NCBI RefSeq assembly: GCF_003432385.1
Contig: NZ_CP031841.1
Span: forward strand, 3,015,579-3,079,578
Direction: 5' to 3'
Source of the DNA: Breoghania sp. L-A4
GTDB taxonomy: Bacteria; Pseudomonadota; Alphaproteobacteria; Rhizobiales; Stappiaceae
DNA: 64,000 nt
Shown: piece by piece, positions 27,268-36,805 of the stretch
Numbering within the stretch: the stretch's first letter is position 1
Layout of the letters: each line of letters starts with the position of its first letter
The notes under the pieces: generated by a model
The model's database searches: none
What the model was told of the DNA's origin: nothing
What the model saw: the letters and a program-made list of their open reading frames with translations, nothing else
Position numbers and translations under genes: made by a program

Positions 27268-28866
27268 ATGACTGTTCGAACGAAACGCGCCGCGATTCTT
27301 ATCGCGGCGCTTGCCGCCTCCGCTCCGGGCGCAGCCCTGGCGCAGAGCGCCTCTCCCTTTGCCTTGATGGCCCAGAACGACGCCGTCGACTGTCTCACCG
27401 AGCCGGCAAAATGCCTCGACAAGGTATTGCCGAAGCGGGAAGCCGAGCCGACCGCCGATGAGCAGCCTAAGGCAGACAGCGAAGCCGATGCCAAGGCCGA
27501 AGCAGAAGCTAAAGCCGAGGCCGAGGTAAAGACTGACGCCGAGGTTAAGACCGAAACCGAGGTCAAGACCGAGACCGAAGCAAAATCGGAATCGGACGAG
27601 CCCGCTGAAAAGCCCGCTGCCGCCGCACCCGAATCGGCGCCCGATGCCAAGTCCGAAGAAGAAGCAAGATCCGAGGCGACGACCGAAGAGGCTAAGCCGG
27701 CTCGGGACAAGCCGCGAAAGGCCCGGGACGAAAAGCGAAACAACCGGGACGAAAAAAAGAAAAACCGCGCAGAAAACAAGCAACGGGAGCCCAACAGCAA
27801 ACCGGCGGCGGCTCCCGCTCCGGGAGCCATCACGGCGGAACCGGTCCGCGAAGAGCAGCTTCAGCAAGAGCCGGCTCGTGACGCACGCGATGAGCCTCGC
27901 GACCAGCAGCTTCAGGCGGAGCCGACCCGTGACGCACGCGACGGAGGCCGCGATCGTGAACGCCGACGTGAGGAGCGTCGTCGCGATGCCCGCGATGGCA
28001 AGCAGGACGGCGCGCTTGAGTTCTCCCTGCCGATTCCCGGCGTCGAGGGCCGCGTGATCATTCGCCAGGACGGCAAGATCACGGTGAAGAGCGACGATGA
28101 CCGCCGCTTCAGCCGCGATCGCAACGACCGCCGGGTGACCCAACTGCCCAACGGCCGCACACGCACCGTGGTCGAGCGCCCCAATGGCGCGCGCATCATC
28201 ACCGTTCGCGCGGAAGACGGCACGATCCTGCGCCGTGTCCGCGAGGCGCCCAATGGCGAGCGCACCGTGCTCATCAACAGTGAGCGCGCTTATGAACGTC
28301 ACGGCGGCCGCGAGCGCCGCCAGTTGCGGTTCGAAAGGCCGCTTGATATCGGCATTCCGCGCGACCGCTATATCGTCGACAGCGACCGCGCCCGCCCAGA
28401 TGATATCGAGGACGCCCTGTCCGCCAGACCGGTGGAACAGGTCGAACGCGCCTATACGCTGGGCGAAATCCGCCACAACGAGCGCTTGCGCTCGAAATTG
28501 CGCCGGGTCGATCTGACGCTGACCTTTGCGTTTGATTCCGCCGCCATCCCGCGCGACCAGGTCGACGAGATGGACAAGATCGGACGCATCCTGCAGCGCG
28601 CCATCGAACGCAATCCGTCCGAGGTGTTCCTCATCGAGGGCCACACCGATGCGCCCGGTTCGGATGAGTACAACCTGCGCCTGTCGGACGCCCGCGCCGA
28701 GTCGCTGGCGATCGCCCTGTCGGACTACTACGACATCCCGCCGGAGAACCTGGTCACACAGGGCTATGGCGAGGATTACCTGAAGATCCCGACCGAGGGT
28801 CGCGAGCCGCGCAACCGCCGCGTCACGGTCCGCCGGATCACCCCGCTGCTGCACGGCGGGAACTGA
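27268..28866 (+). CDS. OmpA-domain protein with long charged linker
   Basis: Outer-membrane-associated or periplasmic protein of 532 residues. A signal peptide (cleavage near ALAQ) is followed by a short Cys pair region (VDCLTEPAKCLDK), one REAEPT motif (57-62), and about 200 residues of low-complexity charged linker (KAEAEAKAEAE, then DARDEPRDQQ and arginine-rich repeats). Next comes a repeated LPNGRTRTVVERPNGARIITVRAEDG segment. The C-terminal OmpA domain (about 415-525) has LTFAFDSAAI, EGHTDAPGSDEYNLRLSDARAESL and NRRVTVRR and should bind peptidoglycan. ATG at 27268 has TGAGGCG about 8 bases upstream. It is co-transcribed with the AEPTI protein. Confidence 0.85.
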   Translation: MTVRTKRAAILIAALAASAPGAALAQSASPFALMAQNDAVDCLTEPAKCLDKVLPKREAEPTADEQPKADSEADAKAEAEAKAEAEVKTDAEVKTETEVKTETEAKSESDEPAEKPAAAAPESAPDAKSEEEARSEATTEEAKPARDKPRKARDEKRNNRDEKKKNRAENKQREPNSKPAAAPAPGAITAEPVREEQLQQEPARDARDEPRDQQLQAEPTRDARDGGRDRERRREERRRDARDGKQDGALEFSLPIPGVEGRVIIRQDGKITVKSDDDRRFSRDRNDRRVTQLPNGRTRTVVERPNGARIITVRAEDGTILRRVREAPNGERTVLINSERAYERHGGRERRQLRFERPLDIGIPRDRYIVDSDRARPDDIEDALSARPVEQVERAYTLGEIRHNERLRSKLRRVDLTLTFAFDSAAIPRDQVDEMDKIGRILQRAIERNPSEVFLIEGHTDAPGSDEYNLRLSDARAESLAIALSDYYDIPPENLVTQGYGEDYLKIPTEGREPRNRRVTVRRITPLLHGGN

Positions 28867-28893
28867 TCCGCTCGACCGACCGAACTGAAAAAG

Positions 28894-28924
28894 AAAGGCC
28901 GCGGCGAATTTCGCCGCGGCCTTT
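28894..28924. terminator. Bidirectional terminator
   Basis: AAAGGCCGCGGCGAA pairs with TTCGCCGCGGCCTTT almost without a loop. T or A runs flank both sides, so it can end both the OmpA gene and the convergent aapP gene. Confidence 0.85.
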
Positions 28925-28963
28925 CCATATCTCACGTCTTTCCCTGAACGGGGACCGGCACCC

Positions 28964-29764
28964 CTAGTGCAGGATCTGGCTCAGGAACAGTTTCGTCCGC
29001 TCGTGCTGCGGGTTGGTGAAGAAGGCCTCCGGCTCGTTCTGCTCCACGATCTGACCATAATCCATGAAGATCACCCGGTTGGCGACCTGACGGGCGAAGC
29101 CCATCTCGTGGGTGACGCAGATCATCGTCATGCCCTCTTCGGCCAGGCCCACCATCACGTCGAGCACTTCCTTGATCATTTCCGGATCGAGCGCCGAGGT
29201 CGGCTCGTCGAACAGCATGATGCGCGGGCTCATGCACAGCGAGCGGGCGATGGCCACACGTTGCTGCTGACCGCCGGAAAGCTGACCGGGATATTTCAGC
29301 GCCTGCTCGGGGATCTTCACCCGCTCCAGGTAGTGCATCGCGACTTCCTCGGCCTGCTTCTTCGGCATCTTGCGCACCCAGATCGGTGCAAGCGTGAGGT
29401 TTTCCAGAATGGTGAGATGCGGAAACAGGTTGAAATGCTGGAACACCATGCCGACCTCGCGGCGGATCTCGTCAATCCGCTTCAGATCGTCGGTAAGCTC
29501 GATTCCGTCGACGGCAATCATGCCCTTCTGGTGCACTTCCAGCCGATTGATACAGCGGATCATGGTCGATTTGCCGGACCCCGAGGGACCGCACACCACG
29601 ATACGCTCGCCACGCATCACCTTCAGGTTGATGTCCTTGAGCACGTGAAAGTCACCGTACCACTTGTTCATGCCGGCGATTTCAATGGCCACATCCGTGT
29701 CGGAGATCTGCATCTTCGAACGGTCGGCGCCAGCCGTATCGGCCGCCATAGCGTTCTCGCTCAT
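28964..29764 (-). CDS. aapP: General L-amino acid ABC transporter, ATP-binding subunit
   Basis: ATPase of the Aap importer (polar amino acid type), 266 residues. Walker A is [10 protein letters not shown], the Q-loop is [13 protein letters not shown], the signature is [13 protein letters not shown], Walker B is [15 protein letters not shown] and the switch His is in CVTHEMGFA. The start at 29764 (MSENAM) is preferred because GAAGGA lies just upstream; an earlier ATG falls within that site. It is the last gene of aapJQMP, 48 bases after aapM. Confidence 0.95.
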   Translation of the reverse strand: MSENAMAADTAGADRSKMQISDTDVAIEIAGMNKWYGDFHVLKDINLKVMRGERIVVCGPSGSGKSTMIRCINRLEVHQKGMIAVDGIELTDDLKRIDEIRREVGMVFQHFNLFPHLTILENLTLAPIWVRKMPKKQAEEVAMHYLERVKIPEQALKYPGQLSGGQQQRVAIARSLCMSPRIMLFDEPTSALDPEMIKEVLDVMVGLAEEGMTMICVTHEMGFARQVANRVIFMDYGQIVEQNEPEAFFTNPQHERTKLFLSQILH

Positions 29765-29812
29765 AATTCCCATCCTTCAATTACGCGTGGATCGTGCCTG
29801 TGGGGCAGCCGA

Positions 29813-31171
29813 TCAACGCTCGTGTCCGCGATGCAGTCGCTTTTCCATGTAGATGGAATAGCGAGACATGCTGAAGCAGAAGATCCAGAAGATGCTGGCG
29901 GCAACCAGATAGCCGGTTTGCGACTGCACCGGTGTCGACCAGCTTGAGTCCGAGAACGTCAGGTTGATCTGACCGAGCAGGTCGAACAAGCCGATGATCA
30001 GCACCAGGGTGGTGTCCTTGAACAGACCGATGAAGGTGTTGACGATACCGGGTATGACCAGCGTCAACGCTTGCGGCAGAATGATCAGGCCCATCATCGG
30101 CCAGAACCGCAGGCCCATGGCCATGGCGCCTTCATATTGCCCCTTCGGAATGGCCTGCAGGCCACCGCGCACCACCTCCGCCATATAGGCTGAGGAAAAC
30201 AGCGCCACGCCGATCAGGGCGCGCAGCAACTTGTCGAAATCCGTGCCCTCGGGCAGGAACAACGGCAGCATCACCGAGGACATGAACAGCACGGTGATCA
30301 GCGGCACGCCGCGCCAGAACTCGATGAAGATGATCGACAGGATCTTGATGATCGGCAGAGTGGACCGCCGACCAAGCGCCAGCATGATGCCCAGCGGCAG
30401 CGAGGCGACGATGCCCGTTACCGCAACCACGAGGGTCACAAGCAGGCCACCCCAAAGCGCCGTCTCGATATGAACGAGCCCAAAATCATAGCTCATCGCC
30501 GCAAGCGCCACCGCGAAACCGGCGAAGAAGCCGCCCACGACCATGAAGAACCCGCTGAAAGCCTCAAGGGCCTCGCCGCCAACGCCTGCTTTCGCTGCCG
30601 CCCACAAGCCGAGCAAGACAACGGTCATCGTGAGCCAGAAGATCCAGAAGCCGAGTCCGATCTCGATGTGACCGCCAGTCAGCAGCACGAAGGCCACCAC
30701 CGGAAAAACAGTGAGCATCAGCAGCGCGACCAGCGGCCGCTTCGGCATGCCTTCGATCATCATCCAGGCGATGCCCAGCGCGCCGAGACCATAGACGGTG
30801 TTGACCCGCCAGACTTCAGGATCCGGATAACGGCCGTAGATGAAGACCTTCCAGTTTGCCATCACGTAAGGCCAGCAGGCGCCGGGATTGGGCATACACG
30901 CCTCCCGTTTCAGACCTTCCGGATCCGACCAGGTGGCATTGACGAAGGCGAAGTTGACCACCGTCCAAATCTGCGAAAGCAGGAAATAGGATATCGAGAC
31001 CGTCGCGATCATCATCAGGACGGATATCACCGATGTGGCGGGGGTCGAGAAGTTCGACATCGACGAGAACAGGTACTTCCAGAGCCAGCCCCGGATCCCG
31101 ATTTCCCCGGGCGGAGGAGGCAGAACTGGCGCATCGTCGGTGCGCACATAGGCGAGTGGTTGTGTGCTCAT
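29813..31171 (-). CDS. aapM: General L-amino acid ABC transporter, permease
   Basis: Inner-membrane permease of 452 residues. Like other AapM proteins it has extra N-terminal helices and a periplasmic loop before the core HisM-type domain, whose EAA-like loop reads RGGLQAIPKGQYEGAMAMGLRFW. The motif IEFWRGVPLITVLFMSS precedes it. It pairs with AapQ. The gene starts 10 bases after aapQ ends. Confidence 0.94.
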   Translation of the reverse strand: MSTQPLAYVRTDDAPVLPPPPGEIGIRGWLWKYLFSSMSNFSTPATSVISVLMMIATVSISYFLLSQIWTVVNFAFVNATWSDPEGLKREACMPNPGACWPYVMANWKVFIYGRYPDPEVWRVNTVYGLGALGIAWMMIEGMPKRPLVALLMLTVFPVVAFVLLTGGHIEIGLGFWIFWLTMTVVLLGLWAAAKAGVGGEALEAFSGFFMVVGGFFAGFAVALAAMSYDFGLVHIETALWGGLLVTLVVAVTGIVASLPLGIMLALGRRSTLPIIKILSIIFIEFWRGVPLITVLFMSSVMLPLFLPEGTDFDKLLRALIGVALFSSAYMAEVVRGGLQAIPKGQYEGAMAMGLRFWPMMGLIILPQALTLVIPGIVNTFIGLFKDTTLVLIIGLFDLLGQINLTFSDSSWSTPVQSQTGYLVAASIFWIFCFSMSRYSIYMEKRLHRGHER

Positions 31172-31181
31172 GACCGTCTCC

Positions 31182-32417
31182 TCAACGCTCTGCCAGCTTC
31201 ATGCGGCTGTTGTACCAATTCATGAACAATGCGGTCACGATGGAGAAGAACAGATAGACCAGCATCATCATGAAGATCATCTCGATTTCCTGGCCGACCT
31301 GGTTGAGAGCCGTGCCGGCGAACACGGACACGACGTCCGGGTAGGCAATGGCCACGGCGAGCGAGGAGTTCTTGATCAGGTTGAGATACTGGCTGGTCAA
31401 CGGCGGAATGATCACCCGCATCGCCTGCGGAATAACCACCAGGCGCAGCGTCGGTCCGGCGCGAAGACCCAGCGCATGGGCGGCTTCCGTCTGACCGTGG
31501 CTGATGGCCAGGATGCCGGCACGAACGATCTCGGCGATAAAGGAGGCCGTGTAAAGCATCAGCGCCAACGTGACCGCGATCATCTCCGGCTTGATCACCA
31601 TGCCGACCCCGGCTTCGTAACCACGCTTCAGCATCGGACCATCGGTGTGGAACAGCGGAACTTGCCAGTGCAACGGCGAGCCACTGAGAACGAAAACCAC
31701 CAGCGGCAGACCGATAATCAGCCCGGCCGCGCCCCACCAAACCGGAAAGCGTTGACCCGTCATGGCTTGGCGCTTGGCCGACCATTTGTTCAACAGGATG
31801 GCGCCGGCAATGCCGACGAAGAACATGACGCCGGTGATCCAGAACCCCGGCTCCTGCACCGGCACAGGTGCATAGAGACCGGTCTTGTTGAGGCCCGCCA
31901 GACCAAAGAACAATGAGGACGCGGCGCGCTTTCCCGGCAGTTGCTCGATCAGAATCCGGTACCAGAAGAACAGCTGCAGCAGCAGCGGAACGTTGCGCAA
32001 TGTCTCGACATAGATCATCGCGAATCCGCCGAGCACCACGTTGCGCGAAAGACGCATGATGCCGAGGAAGAACCCCAGGATCGTCGCACCGATGATGCCG
32101 ACGACGGCCACAGCGAGCGTGTTGATCACGCCGATCCAGAAGACGTCCAGATACGTGGATGCGCCGATCTGAAAGTCGACCATGTAGGTCCCGAGCGTCG
32201 TCAGGATCTGGAAACCGGTGGTGTCGAAAAGGAACCCAAAACCGGATTTCTTGTCCAAGCGCGCCAGATTTTCGACCGTGTTGTAGGTGATCCAGCTAAA
32301 GAATGCGACCAACAGGACCAGCGTCAGGGCCTGGAAGAAGATGGCGCGTATCTTCGGATCATAAATGATCGATTTCTGGGTGACCGCCGAGGCTTCCAGG
32401 CTGTCTTGTACTGCCAT
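31182..32417 (-). CDS. aapQ: General L-amino acid ABC transporter, permease
   Basis: Permease of 411 residues with the core segments YVETLRNVPLLLQLFFWY and EIVRAGILAISHGQTEAAHALGLRAG (EAA loop). It carries an insert of about 100 residues between helices, normal for AapQ. It forms the heterodimeric channel with AapM. The gap of 754 bases to aapJ upstream is unusually long for this operon. Confidence 0.94.
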   Translation of the reverse strand: MAVQDSLEASAVTQKSIIYDPKIRAIFFQALTLVLLVAFFSWITYNTVENLARLDKKSGFGFLFDTTGFQILTTLGTYMVDFQIGASTYLDVFWIGVINTLAVAVVGIIGATILGFFLGIMRLSRNVVLGGFAMIYVETLRNVPLLLQLFFWYRILIEQLPGKRAASSLFFGLAGLNKTGLYAPVPVQEPGFWITGVMFFVGIAGAILLNKWSAKRQAMTGQRFPVWWGAAGLIIGLPLVVFVLSGSPLHWQVPLFHTDGPMLKRGYEAGVGMVIKPEMIAVTLALMLYTASFIAEIVRAGILAISHGQTEAAHALGLRAGPTLRLVVIPQAMRVIIPPLTSQYLNLIKNSSLAVAIAYPDVVSVFAGTALNQVGQEIEMIFMMMLVYLFFSIVTALFMNWYNSRMKLAER

Positions 32418-33171
32418 GTCTCAATGCCCCCTCAAAAGCGCCTTGGACCAAGACGACCCCGTCTTGCGTCGTGAAGCCGCCCCCGATTCATAGTGTTTAA
32501 GCATGTGTCTGCGACCTGATTGATTGATCTCTCCGCAGATGCCTTTTCGACGGAGCCTCGCCGGCGATCTTCTGACGCCCACAATCACCGCCAGAAATCC
32601 GTTCCGTCTGATCCTCGGCGATCGTCTCGCCCGATGTGCCCGCAGGACACCGCCCGCGTTGCCAGCCGATCCGCTGCCGCGCCCCTCAGGCGCGACGTCC
32701 ATTCACCTTGCCCTTCCTCCGGCACGCCTGCCGCGGGATGGGCCGCCAAAGCGGATCCGATCCTGACGTCGAAAAACGCTTGCCGCGACAATCCGGAAAT
32801 CCAGCCCAAGCCTGATGGTTCGAGCCACGCTCAGGATCCACCGCATAGCCACGGCGTTTGCGGCGGACGCTGATCAGGATCCACAGATCTACGGAATGTA
32901 TCCAGGCGCACCGCCTGGATACTGATCACGCGCTTCCCCCAGACAAAGTCTCCAAGACGAAGAGGAACCCAGCGAGCCACACGCTCCGTGCGGCGAACTC
33001 GGCGATTAGCTCCGAGACGGACGAAAATTTTTCCGACCGCTCAGACCACTCTCCCGAAGCTTCCGTCCCCGTCATATTTCAAACGGATCGACCAGATGCT
33101 CCGCCGTCTTGTGACCAATTGGCCGGCGTGCCCAGAGTTGCGGCACGCCGGCATTTATCCGGGAAATGGCA
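32418..33171. other. Long aapJ-aapQ intergenic region
   Basis: No credible gene on either strand. It contains two hairpins: GTATCCAGGCG...CGCCTGGATAC (about 32898-32924) and the strong stem described at 33122-33152. The arrangement would let aapJ be made in excess over the membrane genes, or hold a second promoter for aapQMP. Confidence 0.5.
33122..33152 (-). terminator. Stem-loop after aapJ (attenuator or RNA stabiliser)
   Basis: GCCGGCGTGCC pairs perfectly with GGCACGCCGGC around a 9-base loop, 20 bases downstream of the aapJ stop on the minus strand. There is no T tract, so it more likely stabilises the aapJ message or weakens read-through than fully stops it. Confidence 0.6.
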
Positions 33172-34188
33172 CTAGCGGATCGGCGGGGCGTACTGCAGAC
33201 CACCCTTGGACCACAGTGCGTTCTGGCCGCGGCTGATGCCGAGCGGGGTGTCCGGACCGACGTTGCGCTCAAAGAGCTCGCCGTAGTTGCCGACCTGCTT
33301 GATGATGTTGTAGGCCCAGTCGTTGGCGATGCCGAGCGGCTCGCCAAAGGTACCCTCAGCGCCAAGCAGACGCAGGATCGACGGGTTGTCCGAGGACTTC
33401 ATTTCATCGACATTGGCCGACGTGACACCGAGTTCCTCAGCGTTCACGAGCGCGAAGTAGGTCCACTTTGCGATGCTGAACCACTGGTCGTCGCCCTGAC
33501 GGACCACCGGGCCAAGCGGCTCCTTGGAAATGATTTCCGGCAGAACCACGTGCTCGTCCGCGTTGGTCAGCTTCAGACGCTGCGCATAGAGGCCCGAAGC
33601 GTCGGTCGTGTAGACATCGCAACGGCCGGCATCGTAGGCGGACACAACCTCATCGGCCTTTTCGAACGCAACCAGCTCAAAATCCATATTGTTGGTACGG
33701 AAGTAGTCGGTGACGTTCAGCTCCGTCGTGGTGCCCGTGTTTGTGCAAACGGACGCGCCGGACAGCTCGAGAGCCGAGGAAACGCCAAGCGACTTGCGGA
33801 CCATGAAGCCCTGGCCGTCATAATAGGTAACCCCGGCGAAGTTCAGACCCAACTGCGTGTCACGGGTCATCGTCCAGGTGGTGTTGCGCGACAGGATGTC
33901 GACCTCACCGGACGAAATCGCCGTGAAGCGCTCCTTCGCGGACAGCGGAGTGTACTTGACGGCTTCGGCATCACCGAAGACCGCGGCGGCCATGGCGCGG
34001 CAGTAATCCACGTCGATGCCGTTCCATGCGCCCTTATCGTCCTGAGCGGAGAAGCCCGGCAGACCCTGGCTCACACCACACTGGATAAAGCCCTTGCTCT
34101 TCACGTCGTCGAGAGTGGCCGCCGACGCTGCAGTCGCGACAGCTCCCATCGCCAATCCCATTACGACAGGCACAAATTTGGTTTTCAT
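33172..34188 (-). CDS. aapJ: General L-amino acid ABC transporter, substrate-binding protein
   Basis: Periplasmic binding protein of 338 residues with signal peptide MKTKFVPVVMGLAMGAVATAASA. Family marks are KGFIQCGVSQGLPGFSAQDDKGAWNGIDVDYCRAMAAA in parts, KYTPLSAKERFTAISSGEVDILSRNTTWTMTRDT, and the C-terminal GISRGQNALWSKGGLQYAPPIR. It takes up a broad range of L-amino acids with AapQMP. It is first in the operon. Confidence 0.95.
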   Translation of the reverse strand: MKTKFVPVVMGLAMGAVATAASAATLDDVKSKGFIQCGVSQGLPGFSAQDDKGAWNGIDVDYCRAMAAAVFGDAEAVKYTPLSAKERFTAISSGEVDILSRNTTWTMTRDTQLGLNFAGVTYYDGQGFMVRKSLGVSSALELSGASVCTNTGTTTELNVTDYFRTNNMDFELVAFEKADEVVSAYDAGRCDVYTTDASGLYAQRLKLTNADEHVVLPEIISKEPLGPVVRQGDDQWFSIAKWTYFALVNAEELGVTSANVDEMKSSDNPSILRLLGAEGTFGEPLGIANDWAYNIIKQVGNYGELFERNVGPDTPLGISRGQNALWSKGGLQYAPPIR

Positions 34189-34428
34189 AATGTGCAGCCT
34201 TTCCTATTGCCCGGTTGATGCATTAGCGTTCGGAAACAACTTCACCCTTTTCCGGCGAAGCCCAAATGCCGCCCTCTCGCCAAAAGTGTTCTCCGGCAAG
34301 GGGCGATCTTATGTCTCCTGATTTCATTCAGGGCCATTTGGAAATGCCGGTCAAGAGCTTCCCTTAAGGAATATCGCCAGAAACGTGGCGGTTCGCTCTT
34401 CCTTTCCTCCTTTGCCAGCGCACAGAGC

Positions 34429-35619
34429 ATGAACATGCAAAAAAAAACGGCACCTGAAAAATATCGCCCGAATACAACCATTGCGCACGCCGGCAGCAAC
34501 CCTGCCGACAACCAAGGATTCGTCAATCCGATGGTGGTTCACGCCTCCACCGTGTTGTTCCCCAATGTCGCAACCATGCTCTCGGGCAATCAGCCCTATG
34601 TCTATGGCCGCCGCGGGACTCCGACGACCGAAGCGCTTGAAGACGCCATGTCCACGCTGGAGGGAGCGGCGGGCACCAAACTCACCCCCTCGGGCCTCGC
34701 CGCCATCTCGCTTGCAATGCTTTCCTGCGCACAATCAGGGGACCATCTGCTCATCGCCGATACGGTCTACGGACCAACCCGCAACCTATGCGACAAAGTG
34801 ATGAGACGGTATGGTGTGGATATCTCGTATTACGACCCCTGCGATATCAATGGGCTTGGGAAGTTAATCCGTAAAAATACAAGGGCTATCTACACCGAGT
34901 CCCCCGGCTCCCTCACATTCGAAATGCAGGATATGAGGGAAATCGTTGCCTGCGCCCGGGCGCACGACGTGCTGGTCATGATGGACAACACCTGGGGCAC
35001 GTCGCTTTATTGCAAGCCACTGGAGCTTGGCGTGGACTTGTCGATCCAGGCGGGCACCAAATACATCGTCGGCCACTCCGACGTGATGATCGGTACCGTA
35101 TCGGCGAACGAGCGCGCCTGGCCGGCGCTGCGCGCCATGCACGGCGATTTGGGCCTGCACGTTGGTCCGGACGACGTCTATCTGGCATTGCGCGGCCTGC
35201 GTACCATGAGCGTCCGGCTGGAACGTCACATGCGCAGCGCGCTTGAGATCGCCAACTGGCTGGAAAAGCGGGACGATGTCGCCCGGGTACTCTATCCCGC
35301 CCTGCCCTCGCATCCCGGCCACACCTTGTGGAAGCGGGACTTTTCCGGCGCGTCTGGTCTGTTCAGCTTCGAATTGAAACCGGCGTCGGACTCGTCCGTT
35401 CACGCGTTTCTCGACGCGCTGTCGCTGTTCGGCCTGGGCTATTCGTGGGGTGGTTACGAGAGTCTGGCGCTATGGGCGCAACCGCGCTCGGCGCGCAGCG
35501 CCACCACATGGGAGGCCGCCGGTCCGCTGGTCCGTCTGCACGTCGGGCTGGAGGACACGCGTGATCTGATTGAGGATCTGGAAGCCGGCTTCACGGCCTT
35601 CCACGCGGCCAAAGGCTAA
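34429..35619 (+). CDS. metC: Cystathionine beta-lyase
   Basis: PLP enzyme that cleaves cystathionine to homocysteine, pyruvate and ammonia. The 396 residues show the Cys/Met-metabolism fold: VYGRRGTPTTEALEDAMSTLEGA, the cofactor Lys211 in IQAGTKYIVGHSDVMIG, DNTWGTSLYCKPLELGVD and the substrate-binding YSWGGYESLA near the C terminus. W and GGYESLA favour beta-lyase over gamma-synthase. ATG at 34435 is a close alternative start. It is divergent from aapJ. No SAM riboswitch was recognised in the leader. Confidence 0.92.
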   Translation: MNMQKKTAPEKYRPNTTIAHAGSNPADNQGFVNPMVVHASTVLFPNVATMLSGNQPYVYGRRGTPTTEALEDAMSTLEGAAGTKLTPSGLAAISLAMLSCAQSGDHLLIADTVYGPTRNLCDKVMRRYGVDISYYDPCDINGLGKLIRKNTRAIYTESPGSLTFEMQDMREIVACARAHDVLVMMDNTWGTSLYCKPLELGVDLSIQAGTKYIVGHSDVMIGTVSANERAWPALRAMHGDLGLHVGPDDVYLALRGLRTMSVRLERHMRSALEIANWLEKRDDVARVLYPALPSHPGHTLWKRDFSGASGLFSFELKPASDSSVHAFLDALSLFGLGYSWGGYESLALWAQPRSARSATTWEAAGPLVRLHVGLEDTRDLIEDLEAGFTAFHAAKG

Positions 35620-35685
35620 GGCGGCCGCGCACGCCAACGCGACGAAAGAAGGGGCGCCCGGCCAAAAACACCGGGCGCAAGCCCC

Positions 35686-36030
35686 TTATGGCGTTTCCGC
35701 CTCCGTGCGCGCCTGTTTTTTCTCGCGGAATATGAAATACAGGTTGCGAAAATAGATGATCAGGCCAAGCGACTGGCCCGCGATGAACACCGGATCCTGC
35801 CGGATGACGGAATAGACCAGCAGCAGCAGACCACCGCCGATCGAGAAGAACCAGAAGGCGACCGGCACGATCGACCGGCCCACCCGTTCGGATGCGATCC
35901 ACTGCACCACGAAGCGCATCATGAACAACGCCTGGGCCACGAGACCGAGGATCACCCAGACGTCGAACTGAACGACGAAGACCTGATGCAGCCATGCGGC
36001 GAATGCGTCGAACCAAGTGCTTGCGGTCAT
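35686..36030 (-). CDS. LAB_N (lipid-A-disaccharide synthase N-terminal-like) membrane protein
   Basis: A 114-residue protein of three or four helices belonging to the LAB_N family: WVILGLVAQALFMMRFVVQWIASERVGRSIVPVAFWFFSIGGGLLLLVYSVIRQDPVFIAGQS in outline, then the short NLYFIFREK tail. It is similar to small multidrug-type membrane proteins and often sits beside GT2 enzymes acting on polyprenyl phosphate. A flippase-like role is possible but unproven. The start lies 1-4 bases from the upstream glycosyltransferase stop. Confidence 0.85.
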   Translation of the reverse strand: MTASTWFDAFAAWLHQVFVVQFDVWVILGLVAQALFMMRFVVQWIASERVGRSIVPVAFWFFSIGGGLLLLVYSVIRQDPVFIAGQSLGLIIYFRNLYFIFREKKQARTEAETP

Positions 36031-36031
36031 G

Positions 36032-36804
36032 TCACGCGATCTCCGAGACGACGGGAATCGCCTTGCGCCTGCGGCGCAGCCACCACACGCCGAACAGATC
36101 CAGCGCACCGATCAGCGCGCGGTCGAACACGCCGTATTTCGACGCGCCGTGCATACGTTCGCGATCGACCACGTCGACATGCACGATGCCAAACCCCTCG
36201 CGGATCACCAGCGCCGGCAGAAACCGGTGCCAGCTGTCGAAATACGGCAGCCGCAGAAACACCTCGCGCCGCAGGGCCTTCAGCCCGCAGCCGGAATCGC
36301 GCGTGTTGTCCTTGAGGATCGCGCCGCGCAACTTATTGGCGAACCTGGAGGCGTAGCGCTTGAACAGGCTCGCCTTGCGCCCGAGCCGCTGGCCCGCGGC
36401 CAGCGCCACCGAAGGCCCCCAGCCTCAAGAGCGGCCAGAAGCGCGGGAATATAGGCGGGATCGTTCTGTCCGTCGCCGTCGATTGTCACCACGATGGCGC
36501 CGCGCGCATGCAGCAGTCCCGACCGCACCGCCGCGCTCTGCCCGCAGGCGGCCGCATGCCGCAGCGGCCGCATCCAGGCGTGCGCCCGCGCCTGGGTCTC
36601 AAGCCATCCGGTGGTGCCGTCGCTCGAGCCGTCGTCGATGACCACGACCTCAAACACCCGGCCGGCCAATGCGCTCTCGATCTCGGCCACAAGACCCGGG
36701 AGATTGCCGATCTCGTCCTTGGCCGGCACCACCACGGTGACCTCGACGCCGCCCTGCGACGCCGGCACCGCCTGGTTTGTGGAGGACGTCTTCGATGCAC
36801 TCAT
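36032..36804 (-). pseudogene. GT2 polyprenyl-phosphate glycosyltransferase, single-base frameshift
   Basis: GT2 enzyme of the dolichol-phosphate mannosyltransferase / ArnC / RgtE type. The first frame holds VEVTVVVPAKDEIGNLPGLV, VVVIDDGSSDGT, GQSAAVRSGLLHARG and the metal site TIDGDGQNDP. After AALEAGG the frame fails at the C run 36416-36420. It resumes as SVALAAGQRLGRKASLFKRYASRFANKLR, KDNTRDSGCGLKALRREVF and the GASKYGVFDRALIGALDLFGVWWLRRR end. One missing base restores a protein of about 257 residues. It starts 1 base from the PAP2 stop. Confidence 0.85.
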
Positions 36805-36805
36805 G

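Noticed and set aside
26944-28935. 663-codon minus-strand open frame
   Set aside because: Antisense to the AEPTI and OmpA-domain genes; its repetitive look mirrors the repeats on the coding strand.
34201-34428. SAM riboswitch upstream of metC
   Set aside because: No SAM-I, SAM-II or SAH core was recognised in the leader; only a short GC hairpin near 34370 was seen.
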